DNA of 64,000 nt from Lysobacter enzymogenes (lineage in GTDB: Bacteria; Pseudomonadota; Gammaproteobacteria; Xanthomonadales; Xanthomonadaceae), in contig NZ_CP067395.1 in the NCBI RefSeq assembly GCF_017355525.1, forward strand, positions 2,666,001-2,730,000, given 5' to 3'. The position numbers and the translations under genes are program-made. The notes under the pieces were generated by a model that searched no databases, was not told where the DNA came from, and saw only the letters and a program-made list of their open reading frames with translations. The first letter of the stretch is position 1; every line of letters begins with the position of its first letter. Positions 1 through 7,387 of this stretch are shown here, piece after piece.

Positions 1-430
1 CGCGTTCGAAGCGGTCGCCGCCGGGGTTGTTGGGATGGATCAGCACGACCACGTCGTAGCGTTCGCGCTGCGCGAGCAAGTCGTCGCCAGACAAGGTTTC
101 GACCTCGTGGCCGGCGCGGCGCCAGGCATGCGCGTGTTCGGCGTAGCCCGGCGCGAGCACGCCGACGCGCGAGCGCGCGCGCAGCTCGGGCAAGGCCTGG
201 ATCGCCGCCTGCGAACCGGCGACCGGCAACGCCTGCGGCGCGCCGTAATAGCCGGCGGCGATTTCGGCGAGGCCGTCGTCGTCCTCGGGCAGCCGCTGCC
301 AGGCGCGCGCGGGGATTTGCGGCAGCGGCCAGCTGTCCGGGTTGATCCCGGTCGACAGGTCCAGCCACTGCGCCGCGGGAATGCCGTAGCGCTGCGCGGC
401 GCGCAGCAGACGACCGCCGTGTTCAAGCAT
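1..430 (-). CDS. cobC: Threonine-phosphate decarboxylase, C-terminal part beyond the window
   Basis: A PLP-dependent class I/II aminotransferase-fold enzyme of the CobC/CobD family, which makes the aminopropanol (phosphate) arm of the cobalamin nucleotide loop. The visible 143 residues start MLEHGGRLLRAA and include the family-typical stretches LDLSTGINP and, near the edge, VVLIHPNNPGGDRF (the NPNNP-like PLP loop). The ATG lies 32 bases after the cbiB stop. The gene runs off the left edge, so the catalytic lysine is not seen. Assignment rests on these motifs plus the position directly behind cbiB, its pathway partner. The name follows the Pseudomonas scheme; Salmonella calls the same enzyme CobD. 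Confidence 0.85.
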   Translation of the reverse strand, partial: MLEHGGRLLRAAQRYGIPAAQWLDLSTGINPDSWPLPQIPARAWQRLPEDDDGLAEIAAGYYGAPQALPVAGSQAAIQALPELRARSRVGVLAPGYAEHAHAWRRAGHEVETLSGDDLLAQRERYDVVVLIHPNNPGGDRFER

Positions 431-462
431 GGGGCGCTCCCGACGGTTGCGACGCGTTGCGC

Positions 463-1398
463 TCAGCCCGCATGCCGCCACTCCAAGACCGCGACCACGG
501 CGACGATCAGCAACCACAGCCACGCGCCGCGTTCGACCAGGGCCAGCGCGCGGCGCACCGACCCGGCGTCGGGCGCCGCGCCTTCGCCGAGCAGCGGACG
601 CGCTTCCCACACGCCCTCATACGGCGCCGCACCGCCGAGGCGCACGCGCAGCGCGCCGGCGCCGGCGGCCATCACCGGGCCGGCGTTGGGGCTGTCCCAC
701 GTCGGCGCCTGGGTGCGCCAGCAGCGCAGCGCGCAGCGGCCGTCGCCGAGCGCGGCGTAGGTCAGCGCGGTCAGCCGCGCCGGCACCCAGTTCAGCGCGT
801 CGTCGATGCGCGCGGCGGCCCAGCCGAAACGTTCGTAGCGTGGGTTGCGGTAACCCCACATCGCATCGAGCGTGTTGCTGAGCCGGTACAGCACCGCGCC
901 GGCCGGGCCGAGCAGGGCGAACCAGAACAATGCGGCGAACACCGCATCGCTGCCGTTTTCCAGCACCGACTCGGTCGCCGCGGCGGCGACCCGCTCGGCG
1001 TCGAGCGCATGGGTGTCGCGGCTGACGATGCGGCCGACCGCGGCGCGCGCGTCTTCGAGCCGGCCGGCCTGCAACGCGGCGGCGACCGGCGCGGCGTGTT
1101 CGCGCAGGCTGCGCAGGCCGATCGCGAAGTACAGCGCCAGCGCCGCGTACGCGCCGCCGAGCCATGGCGACGCGCCCCACAGCGCGAGCTGCAGCCAGCC
1201 CGCGGCGGCGCTCAGCGGCAGCACCGCCAGCGTCCACGCCGCCAGCCCGCGCGCGCGGCTGTCGGCGTGCAGCGCGGTTTCCAGCGCGCGCGCCAGCCGC
1301 CCGAACGCGACCAGCGGATGGGCGCGGCGCGGCTCGCCGAACGCGGCGTCGAGCAGCGCGCCGCCGAACATCGTCCACGCCAGCGCCTGCGCGCTCAT
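463..1398 (-). CDS. cbiB: Adenosylcobinamide-phosphate synthase
   Basis: Integral membrane enzyme (CbiB, also called CobD) that joins adenosylcobyric acid to aminopropanol or its phosphate, giving adenosylcobinamide (phosphate). The 311-residue product is the usual length. It has several hydrophobic segments, an N-terminal motif with the sequence [10 protein letters not shown], and the conserved regions [30 protein letters not shown] and [15 protein letters not shown]. The ATG overlaps the stop of cobB (ATGA), showing translational coupling inside the B12 operon. Identification is firm. Confidence 0.95.
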   Translation of the reverse strand: MSAQALAWTMFGGALLDAAFGEPRRAHPLVAFGRLARALETALHADSRARGLAAWTLAVLPLSAAAGWLQLALWGASPWLGGAYAALALYFAIGLRSLREHAAPVAAALQAGRLEDARAAVGRIVSRDTHALDAERVAAAATESVLENGSDAVFAALFWFALLGPAGAVLYRLSNTLDAMWGYRNPRYERFGWAAARIDDALNWVPARLTALTYAALGDGRCALRCWRTQAPTWDSPNAGPVMAAGAGALRVRLGGAAPYEGVWEARPLLGEGAAPDAGSVRRALALVERGAWLWLLIVAVVAVLEWRHAG

Positions 1399-2741
1399 GC
1401 CGCGAACAGGCGCACGGCCGCGTCGGGATTGGAAGGGAAATAGAAGTGCACGAAGCTCGCGTGCATGCGGCTGCGGCGGTACACGGCCTCGCGGCTCGGC
1501 CCGCCGTTGGGGTTGACCGACATCGCCACCGCCTCGTCGTCGATCTGCGCCTGGGCGTAGTGGAAGGTGTGGCCGCGCAACTCGCCTTGCGGCAGCGCCA
1601 CCGCTTGCAGCCCGAGCGCGGCCAGCCGCGCGCCGATGCGCGCATGGCCGCGCAGCAGTCCGGCCATCGGCGCGGCGCGGCCGTCGCGGTCGCTCAGTTC
1701 GTCCAGGCAGTACAGCAGGCCGCCGCACTCGGCCAGCAGCGGTTTGCCGGCGTCGACATGGGCGTGCAGGCCCTGGCGCAGCGCCGCGTTGGCCGCGAGC
1801 GCGTCCAGGTGCAGTTCCGGATAGCCGCCCGGCAGCCAGGCCGCATCGCACTCGGGCAAGGCCTCGCCGGCCACCGGCGAGAAGAACGTCAGCTCGGCGC
1901 CGGCCGCGCGCAGCAGATCGAGGTTGGCCGGATACAGGAAACAGAACGCGGCGTCGCGGGCGACCGCGATGCGGCGGCCGCGCAGGCTCTGCGTCGGTGC
2001 CGGCATCGATGCAGCGGCGAATTCGAGCGCCGGCGGCAGCTGCGCGTCGGCGTGCGCGGCCCAGGCATCGGCCAGCGCGTCAAGGCGCGCGTCGATATCG
2101 CCGAGTTCGCCGGCCGCGACCAGCCCCAGGTGCCGCTCCGGCAAGGCCAGCGCCGGATCGCGCGGCAACGCGCCGAGCCAGCGCAGATCGGCCGGCAGGC
2201 TCTCGCGCAGCAACTGCGCGTGGTACGCGCTGCCGATCCGGTTGGCGGCCACGCCGTACACCTGCAAGCCGTCGCGGTAACGCGCCAGGCCGGCGGCGAG
2301 CGCGCCGAAGGTCTGCGCCATCGCCGAACCGTCGATCACCGCCAGCACCGGCACGCCGATGCGCTGGGCCAGGTCGGCGCTCGACGGCGAACCGTCGAAC
2401 AAGCCCATCACCCCTTCGATCAGGATCAGATCGGCTTCGGCCGCCGCCGCGTGCAGGCGCGCGCGCACGTCGTCCTCGCCGCACATCCACAGATCGAGTT
2501 GCTGCGCCGGCGCGCCGCTGGCGCGTTCGAGCACCATCGGGTCGAGGAAATCCGGCCCGGTCTTGAACACGCGTACGCGCCGGCCCTGGCGCGCATGCCA
2601 ACGCGCCAATGCAGCGGTGACGCTGGTTTTTCCTTGATTGGAAGCGGGCGCGGAAACCAACAGCGCCGGGCAGCGGGCGGGACTCGCAGCAGCCGGAATG
2701 CCGCCGACGCCCGATGCCCGGCTGCCGACGCCCGGCTTCAA
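1395..2741 (-). CDS. cobB: Cobyrinate / hydrogenobyrinate a,c-diamide synthase
   Basis: Glutamine-dependent amidotransferase that amidates the a and c side chains of the corrin ring. With the start chosen here it has 448 residues: an N-terminal ATP-binding loop [10 protein letters not shown] at about 31-40, a [10 protein letters not shown] segment, and a C-terminal glutaminase domain with the nucleophile in [11 protein letters not shown] (Cys339) and the partner region GHTFHY. I chose a TTG start because it overlaps the cobO stop (TTGA) and no ATG or GTG lies between it and the ATP loop. The N-terminus is therefore less certain than the function. Its stop overlaps the cbiB start. Confidence 0.92.
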   Translation of the reverse strand: MKPGVGSRASGVGGIPAAASPARCPALLVSAPASNQGKTSVTAALARWHARQGRRVRVFKTGPDFLDPMVLERASGAPAQQLDLWMCGEDDVRARLHAAAAEADLILIEGVMGLFDGSPSSADLAQRIGVPVLAVIDGSAMAQTFGALAAGLARYRDGLQVYGVAANRIGSAYHAQLLRESLPADLRWLGALPRDPALALPERHLGLVAAGELGDIDARLDALADAWAAHADAQLPPALEFAAASMPAPTQSLRGRRIAVARDAAFCFLYPANLDLLRAAGAELTFFSPVAGEALPECDAAWLPGGYPELHLDALAANAALRQGLHAHVDAGKPLLAECGGLLYCLDELSDRDGRAAPMAGLLRGHARIGARLAALGLQAVALPQGELRGHTFHYAQAQIDDEAVAMSVNPNGGPSREAVYRRSRMHASFVHFYFPSNPDAAVRLFAA

Positions 2742-3370
2742 AGCTCGATCCCCTTCTGCGCCTTGATCCCGGCCTTGAACGCATGCTTGACCACGCGCAT
2801 GTCGGTGACCGTATCGGCCGCCTCGATCAACGCATCCGGCGCGCCGCGGCCGGTGACGACGACATGCTGGCGCGGCGGACGCGCGGCGACCGCGGCCAGC
2901 ACGTCGTCGACGGCGACGTAGCGGTGCGCGAGGGCGATGTTGAGTTCGTCGAGCAGGACGAAATCGTAGGCCTCGTCGCCGAGCATGCGCGCGGCCACCG
3001 CCCACGCCGCCTGCGCGGCGGCGATGTCGCGCTGCTTGTCCTGGGTCTCCCAGGTGAAGCCCTCGCCCATCACGTGATAGTCGAGTTCCTCGAAGCGGCG
3101 GAAGAACGCTTCTTCGCCGGTCGAAAAGCTGCCCTTGATGAACTGCACCACCCCGCACTGCAAGCCGTGGCCGAGCGAGCGTGCGAGCATGCCGAAGCCC
3201 GAGGAGCTCTTGCCCTTGCCGTTGCCGGTGTTGACCACCAGCACGCCGCGCTCGATGGTGGCGCGGGCGATCTTGCGGTCGATCAGTTCCTTCTTGCGCT
3301 GCATGCGCTCGCGATGTTTTTCCTCGCCGGCGGCGGCGAAGCCGGCGCGGTCGCGCGCGTCCTCGCTCAT
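2738..3370 (-). CDS. cobO: Cob(I)yrinic acid a,c-diamide adenosyltransferase
   Basis: CobO/BtuR-family corrinoid adenosyltransferase that attaches the 5'-deoxyadenosyl ligand to Co(I) corrinoids using ATP. The 210-residue protein has the P-loop variant GNGKGKSS at 49-56, the motif GVVQFIKG, the acidic stretch LLDELNIAL and the C-terminal [15 protein letters not shown], all typical of the family. It starts inside the stop of the upstream BtuM-like gene (ATGA) and its own stop overlaps the cobB TTG start, so it sits in the middle of a tightly coupled operon controlled by the upstream cobalamin riboswitch. Confidence 0.95.
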   Translation of the reverse strand: MSEDARDRAGFAAAGEEKHRERMQRKKELIDRKIARATIERGVLVVNTGNGKGKSSSGFGMLARSLGHGLQCGVVQFIKGSFSTGEEAFFRRFEELDYHVMGEGFTWETQDKQRDIAAAQAAWAVAARMLGDEAYDFVLLDELNIALAHRYVAVDDVLAAVAARPPRQHVVVTGRGAPDALIEAADTVTDMRVVKHAFKAGIKAQKGIEL

Positions 3371-3975
3371 GCCGGCGCTCCGGCGCGCTGGCGCGCTTCG
3401 AACAGACGCGCGACGGCGTAGACCGCGAAGCCGGCGCCGACATAGCCGGCCAGGGTGCCGAGCGCGCGCGGATAGTAGTGCGGGATGCGGTCGACGAAGC
3501 CGATCCAGCTCGCGTCCGGATAACGCCCGGACAGGAAATAGAAGCCGCCCTTGGAAATCAGATAGGCCACCACCGAAGTTCCCAGCAGGGTCAGCGCCAG
3601 CACCGGCACGGTGGCGATGCGGTCGCGGTGCATGCGCGCGTACACGCGTCCGCCCCACCACAGCGCGCCGTAGGCCACGGCCAGCGCCCAGTACGCCGGC
3701 GACAGGCACCAGTCGGTGACCCGGCCCAACGCCAGGCTGGCCAGGTCGAGCAGCGAGGACAGCACGAAAAACGCCGGAAACAGCCAGGCCGGCCGCAACA
3801 GCGCGCCGGCCAGGAAGAACACCGCCCACGACGCGCTCGGCAAGGCGTCGACGGTGGCGAAATGCTGGCCGCGCGTGCACACCATCAGCGCGGCGAGGGC
3901 CAGGGCGGCGACGATCTGCGCGTTGCGCGAACGCAGCGGCAATGCGGCTTCGCTCGGCGGAAGCAACCAGGTCAT
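3367..3975 (-). CDS. BtuM-like B12 transport membrane protein (copy 1)
   Basis: A 202-residue, strongly hydrophobic protein with about six membrane segments. It is a paralogue of the next gene: both contain AVFFL-G near residue 50, a C-[LV]-[ST]-P-[AS]-Y-W motif and a SGRYPD/GGRYPD motif near 150. Cys90, Tyr95 (five residues later) and Asp77 (thirteen before the Cys) repeat the spacing I recall for Asp67, Cys80 and Tyr85 of BtuM of Thiobacillus denitrificans, a solitary ECF S-component that binds and decyanates cobalamin. Lying between btuB and cobO under a B12 riboswitch fits inner-membrane B12 uptake. The family call is inference from motif and context. Confidence 0.62.
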   Translation of the reverse strand: MTWLLPPSEAALPLRSRNAQIVAALALAALMVCTRGQHFATVDALPSASWAVFFLAGALLRPAWLFPAFFVLSSLLDLASLALGRVTDWCLSPAYWALAVAYGALWWGGRVYARMHRDRIATVPVLALTLLGTSVVAYLISKGGFYFLSGRYPDASWIGFVDRIPHYYPRALGTLAGYVGAGFAVYAVARLFEARQRAGAPA

Positions 3976-4014
3976 GACGGACTCCTCAGGGATCGGTGCT
4001 GCGGACGTTGCGGC

Positions 4015-4656
4015 TCAGTCTTGCGCGCGCGGCGCGGCGCCGCGCGCGCCGGCGAAGCGCGCGAGCAGCGCGTGCGCGAGCAGCGCCGCGCCGATGTAGG
4101 CCATGGTGGTGCCGACGAACACCGGGCCCCAGCGCAATACGCGCTGCACGTACTCGGCGAAGTTCGGATCCGGGTAACGGCCGCCGAACCAGTAGAACGC
4201 GCCGTTGGAGATCAGGAACGACGCCGTCGCCGCGACCAGCGCCACCGCCAGCGCGCCGGCGAACGCGCGCGGCCGCGCCGCCATCGACGGCGCCCAGGCC
4301 CGGCCCAGGTACCACAGCACCGCGTACGCCAGCAGCAGGAACCAGTACGACGGCGTCACGCAGTAGTGCTGGAAGAAGTCCAGCCCGCGCCCGGTGATGG
4401 CGAGGTAGTCGATCGCCACCGCCGCGGCGAGCAGGCCGGCGAACAGCCGGTGCCGCTGCAGATACAGCCCGCCGAGGAAGAACACCGCCATCGACGCGTC
4501 GGGCAGGTGCAGCAGCGTGCCGACGGCCTTGAACCGGGTCGCCGCCAGCAACACCGACAACACCGCGAGGATCGCGAACTGCGCCGGGCCGGCGAGCAGC
4601 GGTTGCAGATCGTCCAGGGTCCGGATCGGCGCGTGGGAATGGGTCGTGGGCTTCAT
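4015..4656 (-). CDS. BtuM-like B12 transport membrane protein (copy 2)
   Basis: A 213-residue membrane protein, first of a tandem pair, 35 bases after btuB. Hydrophobic segments span most of the chain. The motif HYCVTPSYW places Cys99 five residues before Tyr104, as in copy 1, but the nearest upstream Asp (Asp83) is 16 rather than 13 residues before the Cys, so the loop is three residues longer. The rest is clearly paralogous (ASMAVFFLGG, LISNGAFYWFGGRYPD). Probable role: inner-membrane vitamin B12 uptake, possibly with cyanide-ligand removal if the Cys acts as in BtuM. Divergence between the copies hints at different corrinoid preference; that is speculation. Confidence 0.6.
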   Translation of the reverse strand: MKPTTHSHAPIRTLDDLQPLLAGPAQFAILAVLSVLLAATRFKAVGTLLHLPDASMAVFFLGGLYLQRHRLFAGLLAAAVAIDYLAITGRGLDFFQHYCVTPSYWFLLLAYAVLWYLGRAWAPSMAARPRAFAGALAVALVAATASFLISNGAFYWFGGRYPDPNFAEYVQRVLRWGPVFVGTTMAYIGAALLAHALLARFAGARGAAPRAQD

Positions 4657-4691
4657 CGTCGGGTCTCCTTCTGGGCCGGCCGCATGCGGGG

Positions 4692-6587
4692 TCAGCGATT
4701 GGGACGGTAACGCAGGCTCAGCAGATAGGTGCGGCCCGGCTGATTGTAGAAGGCCGCGGTTTCGTAACGCCGGTCGAACACGTTATTGGCCGAAAGCTGC
4801 ACGTTCCAGTCGCTGCCCAGCGCGTAGCCCAGGCGCAGGTCGGTCAGCGCGTAGCCGCCGAGGCGGCGGGCGTTGGCCAGATCGTCGTAGCGGTCGTTGG
4901 CGGCGTAGACGCTGGCGCCGAACGAGAACGCGTCGTCCGCGCCGAGCGCGAAGCGCCGGTCCAGGTCCAGCCGCGCACTCTGCCGCGCGCGCCGCGGCAG
5001 GACGTTGTCGCGGTAGCTGCCGCGGCTGTCGTTGCGCGGATCCAGCCAGGTCGCGCTGGCGCGCAAGTCCCAGCCGGCCACGCGCGTGTCCAGCGCCGCT
5101 TCCAGGCCGCGGATGCGCGCGCGGTCGACGTTGCCGGGCAGGCCGATCGACGCGTCGTAGGCGATCAGATCGTCGATCCGGGTCTGGTACGCGTTGAGCG
5201 ACCACACCTGCCGGCCGCCGTCGCCGAACGTGCCGCGCAGGCCCAGTTCGAAGCTGCGCGAGGTTTCCGGGCCGAGCTCCGGATTGCCGTAGCCCGGGTA
5301 GTACAGCTCGTTGAAGGTCGGCGCCTTGAACGCGGTGCCGTAGCTCGCGGTCAGGCGCAGCGCGTCGCTGAGGTTCCAGCCCCACAGCACGCTGCCGGTG
5401 GTCTTGCCGCCGAACTGGCTGTCGTCGTCGCGGCGCACGCTGGCCTGCAGCGCGTGCGCGCCGAAGTCGCGCTGGTATTGGCCGAACGCGCCGCGCAGCA
5501 CGCGCGAATCGCGCTTGTACGCCGTGTTGCTGTCGACTTCGTCGCGCTGCCAGTCGAAGCCCAGCGTCAGCAGGCCGCCGCCGAGGCCGAGGTCGCCTTG
5601 CAGCGAGCCGAGCTGGCGGCGGGTGTCGAAGGTGCTGGAGTACTTGCCGTCCTTGTATTGCTCGCTCAAGTCCCAGCTGCGCCCGGCGTTGAGGCTCAGC
5701 GCGAGGCGCTCGCTGGGGCGGTAGCGCAGCTTGGCGCCGACCACTTGCTGGACGATGTCGGCCTGGTTGTTCTGGCTGCCGTCGTACTCGTTGCGGCCTT
5801 CGGCGCGGAACGCGCGCGCGTCGGCGTCCCATTGTTCGTTGAAGCGGTAGCCGCCCTGCATCGTCAGCGAGCTGTTGCGGTAACCGTCGCGGTCCGGCGA
5901 GTGGGTGAAGCAGCCGGCGCCGCGCGGATTGGGCTTGCCGCGGCAGGCGTTGATGCCGTCGGTGTCTTCGTGCGCGGCGTTGACCGAGTACCAGCCGCGC
6001 TCGCCCTTGCCGGCCACGCCCGCGGAGGCGCGGTGGGTCTGGTTGCTGCCGATGCCGACGCTGAAGCTCGGCGCGAACGGCCCCTGCGGGCGGCGGGTGA
6101 AGATCTGGATCACGCCGCCGATGGCTTCCGAGCCGTACAGGCTGGAGAACGGGCCGCGCACGATCTCCACGCGTTCGATCTGTTCGACCGGAATGTCCTG
6201 CAGCGAGGCGCCGCCGCTGGTGGCCGAACCGAGCTTGATGCCGTCGACCAGCACCAGCACGTGGTCGGACTCGGTGCCGCGCAGGAACAGCGACGTGCTC
6301 TTGCCGGGCCCGCCGTTGTTGGCCAGCGAGGCGCCCGGCGTGCCGCGCAGCAGGTCCGGCAGCGAGGCCGGCTGCAGGCGCTCGATGTCGGCGCGGTCGA
6401 TCACGGTGACCGCGGCCAGGGTCGCGTCCTGGGTTTGCGCGGTGCGGCTGGCGGTCACCACGACCTGATCGAGCTCGACCGCGGGCGCGGCCTGGGCGAC
6501 GGCGGCGGCGCCGTACAAGGCGACGGACAGGGCCGGCGCGAGCGCGCGGCGGAAGGACACGATCTGGGACGAAACGGACGGCGGCAT
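4692..6587 (-). CDS. btuB: TonB-dependent vitamin B12 outer-membrane receptor
   Basis: Outer-membrane gated beta-barrel for cobalamin. The 631-residue product has a signal peptide of about 34 residues, a TonB box (DQVVVTASRT, about 40-49), a plug domain with LPDLLRGTPGAS and RGTESDHVLVLVDGIKLG, and a barrel of BtuB style (ASYGTAFKAPTFNELYYPGYGNPELGPETS). The chain ends in LSLRYRPNR, without the usual terminal aromatic residue. The ATG at 6587 was chosen because a GGAGA Shine-Dalgarno lies ten bases upstream and a signal peptide follows directly; the open frame extends upstream through the riboswitch and that part is not coding. Expression should be repressed by adenosylcobalamin. Confidence 0.95.
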   Translation of the reverse strand: MPPSVSSQIVSFRRALAPALSVALYGAAAVAQAAPAVELDQVVVTASRTAQTQDATLAAVTVIDRADIERLQPASLPDLLRGTPGASLANNGGPGKSTSLFLRGTESDHVLVLVDGIKLGSATSGGASLQDIPVEQIERVEIVRGPFSSLYGSEAIGGVIQIFTRRPQGPFAPSFSVGIGSNQTHRASAGVAGKGERGWYSVNAAHEDTDGINACRGKPNPRGAGCFTHSPDRDGYRNSSLTMQGGYRFNEQWDADARAFRAEGRNEYDGSQNNQADIVQQVVGAKLRYRPSERLALSLNAGRSWDLSEQYKDGKYSSTFDTRRQLGSLQGDLGLGGGLLTLGFDWQRDEVDSNTAYKRDSRVLRGAFGQYQRDFGAHALQASVRRDDDSQFGGKTTGSVLWGWNLSDALRLTASYGTAFKAPTFNELYYPGYGNPELGPETSRSFELGLRGTFGDGGRQVWSLNAYQTRIDDLIAYDASIGLPGNVDRARIRGLEAALDTRVAGWDLRASATWLDPRNDSRGSYRDNVLPRRARQSARLDLDRRFALGADDAFSFGASVYAANDRYDDLANARRLGGYALTDLRLGYALGSDWNVQLSANNVFDRRYETAAFYNQPGRTYLLSLRYRPNR

Positions 6588-6603
6588 TGCGTGCAGGTCT
6601 CCA

Positions 6604-6626
6604 GGCCGCGCCTCACCCGCGCGGCC
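6604..6626 (-). promoter_or_regulatory. Hairpin masking the btuB ribosome-binding site
   Basis: An 8-bp perfect stem (GGCCGCGC pairing with GCGCGGCC, 7-base loop) sits in the btuB leader two bases before the GGAGA Shine-Dalgarno. Its place between the riboswitch aptamer and the start codon makes it a candidate expression platform for translational control. The structure is visible; its regulatory role is inferred. Confidence 0.45.
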
Positions 6627-6721
6627 GACAAGGGTCGGGACCGACGCAGACACGGCACGGACAGATGCGCGCAAGCGCGATCGCCCCGCTACCAGGCCCA
6701 CCGCCGGTCGGTTCGCGCTCC

Positions 6722-6958
6722 GGGCCGGTCTCCGGGCTTGCGAGCGGAACCTGTCGAGCGTCCTTGTCCGGGTTCCGGTACCGCGCCTTCCCATGCCGCC
6801 CTTGCGGGCGCAGGCACAGTGGCCGTTGCGGTACGTAGACTCGCCTACCGTTGCGGGGGCAGCTCCGGCTTGAGCGCGCGGACCGTTCTGGACGAACTGG
6901 CCAGCGGCGCGACCGGATTCCCGTTTCAATCGCCGGACTGTGCCGGCGATCACCTTGA
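6722..6958 (-). ncRNA. Cobalamin (adenosylcobalamin) riboswitch
   Basis: On the minus strand the leader contains, in the right order, the conserved cobalamin aptamer parts: GGTGATCGCC near the 5' end (about 6954), GGGAATCCGG, GCTGCCCCCGCAAC (about 6860), GCCACTG (6823-6817), GGGAAGGCG, and the B12 box AAGCCCGGAGACCGGCC (6739-6723). About 134 bases separate the B12 box from the btuB ATG. Binding of the cofactor is expected to shut off btuB and the coupled cob genes. The 5' boundary is approximate. Confidence 0.95.
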
Positions 6959-7387
6959 GCGCGGGCATCTTAGCAGCCGGGCGCCGGAGCGCGGCCAGTA
7001 CGCGCGAACCGCGTGCGTCCCGGCCGACGCAGAAACGCAGGATTCGGACTCGTCCCATTCAAATCCGGCGCCGCGCTCGGCGATGCTGGCCGCGTTCCAA
7101 CTCCTGCGGACGCACGGGACACCCCTCCCGCTTTCCGGCCGCCGGCCCGCGTCGCAGTCGCGGCCGGCGGTTCTTTTTGTCCGCACGCCGCCGGCCCCTC
7201 GCTCATGCCCTCAGGCGACCCGCCGGGGCCTCGCTGCGCCTTCGCCGACGACTCCAGCGGCAAAAACGAGGCGGCTACCACTTTTTGATTACTTGCGTTA
7301 GCCGCTTTCTGGCCGCTTCATTGACCCGGTTGTTACGACCGTGTTAAACCCGATGACATCGCTGTCAGTCCCCTTGCAGGAGTCTTC
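6959..7387. other. Divergent intergenic region, B12 operon / TonB receptor
   Basis: No convincing gene. The left part must hold the promoter of the btuB operon upstream of the riboswitch; the right part holds a sigma-70-like promoter for the receptor at 7388. A 103-codon minus-strand frame (6970-7281) has no recognisable protein features and is not called. Confidence 0.5.
7321..7349 (+). promoter_or_regulatory. Probable sigma-70 promoter of the TonB receptor
   Basis: TTGACC (7321-7326) and TTAAAC (7344-7349) are separated by 17 bases, the ideal spacing, in a locally AT-richer stretch 39 bases before the receptor ATG, which is preceded by a CAGGAG Shine-Dalgarno. Confidence 0.5.

Noticed and set aside
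6970..7281. 103-codon minus-strand frame upstream of the B12 riboswitch
   Set aside because: Although not opposite a gene, it is rich in Pro/Gly/Ala/Arg, lacks a Shine-Dalgarno or known motif, and lies where the operon promoter should be.
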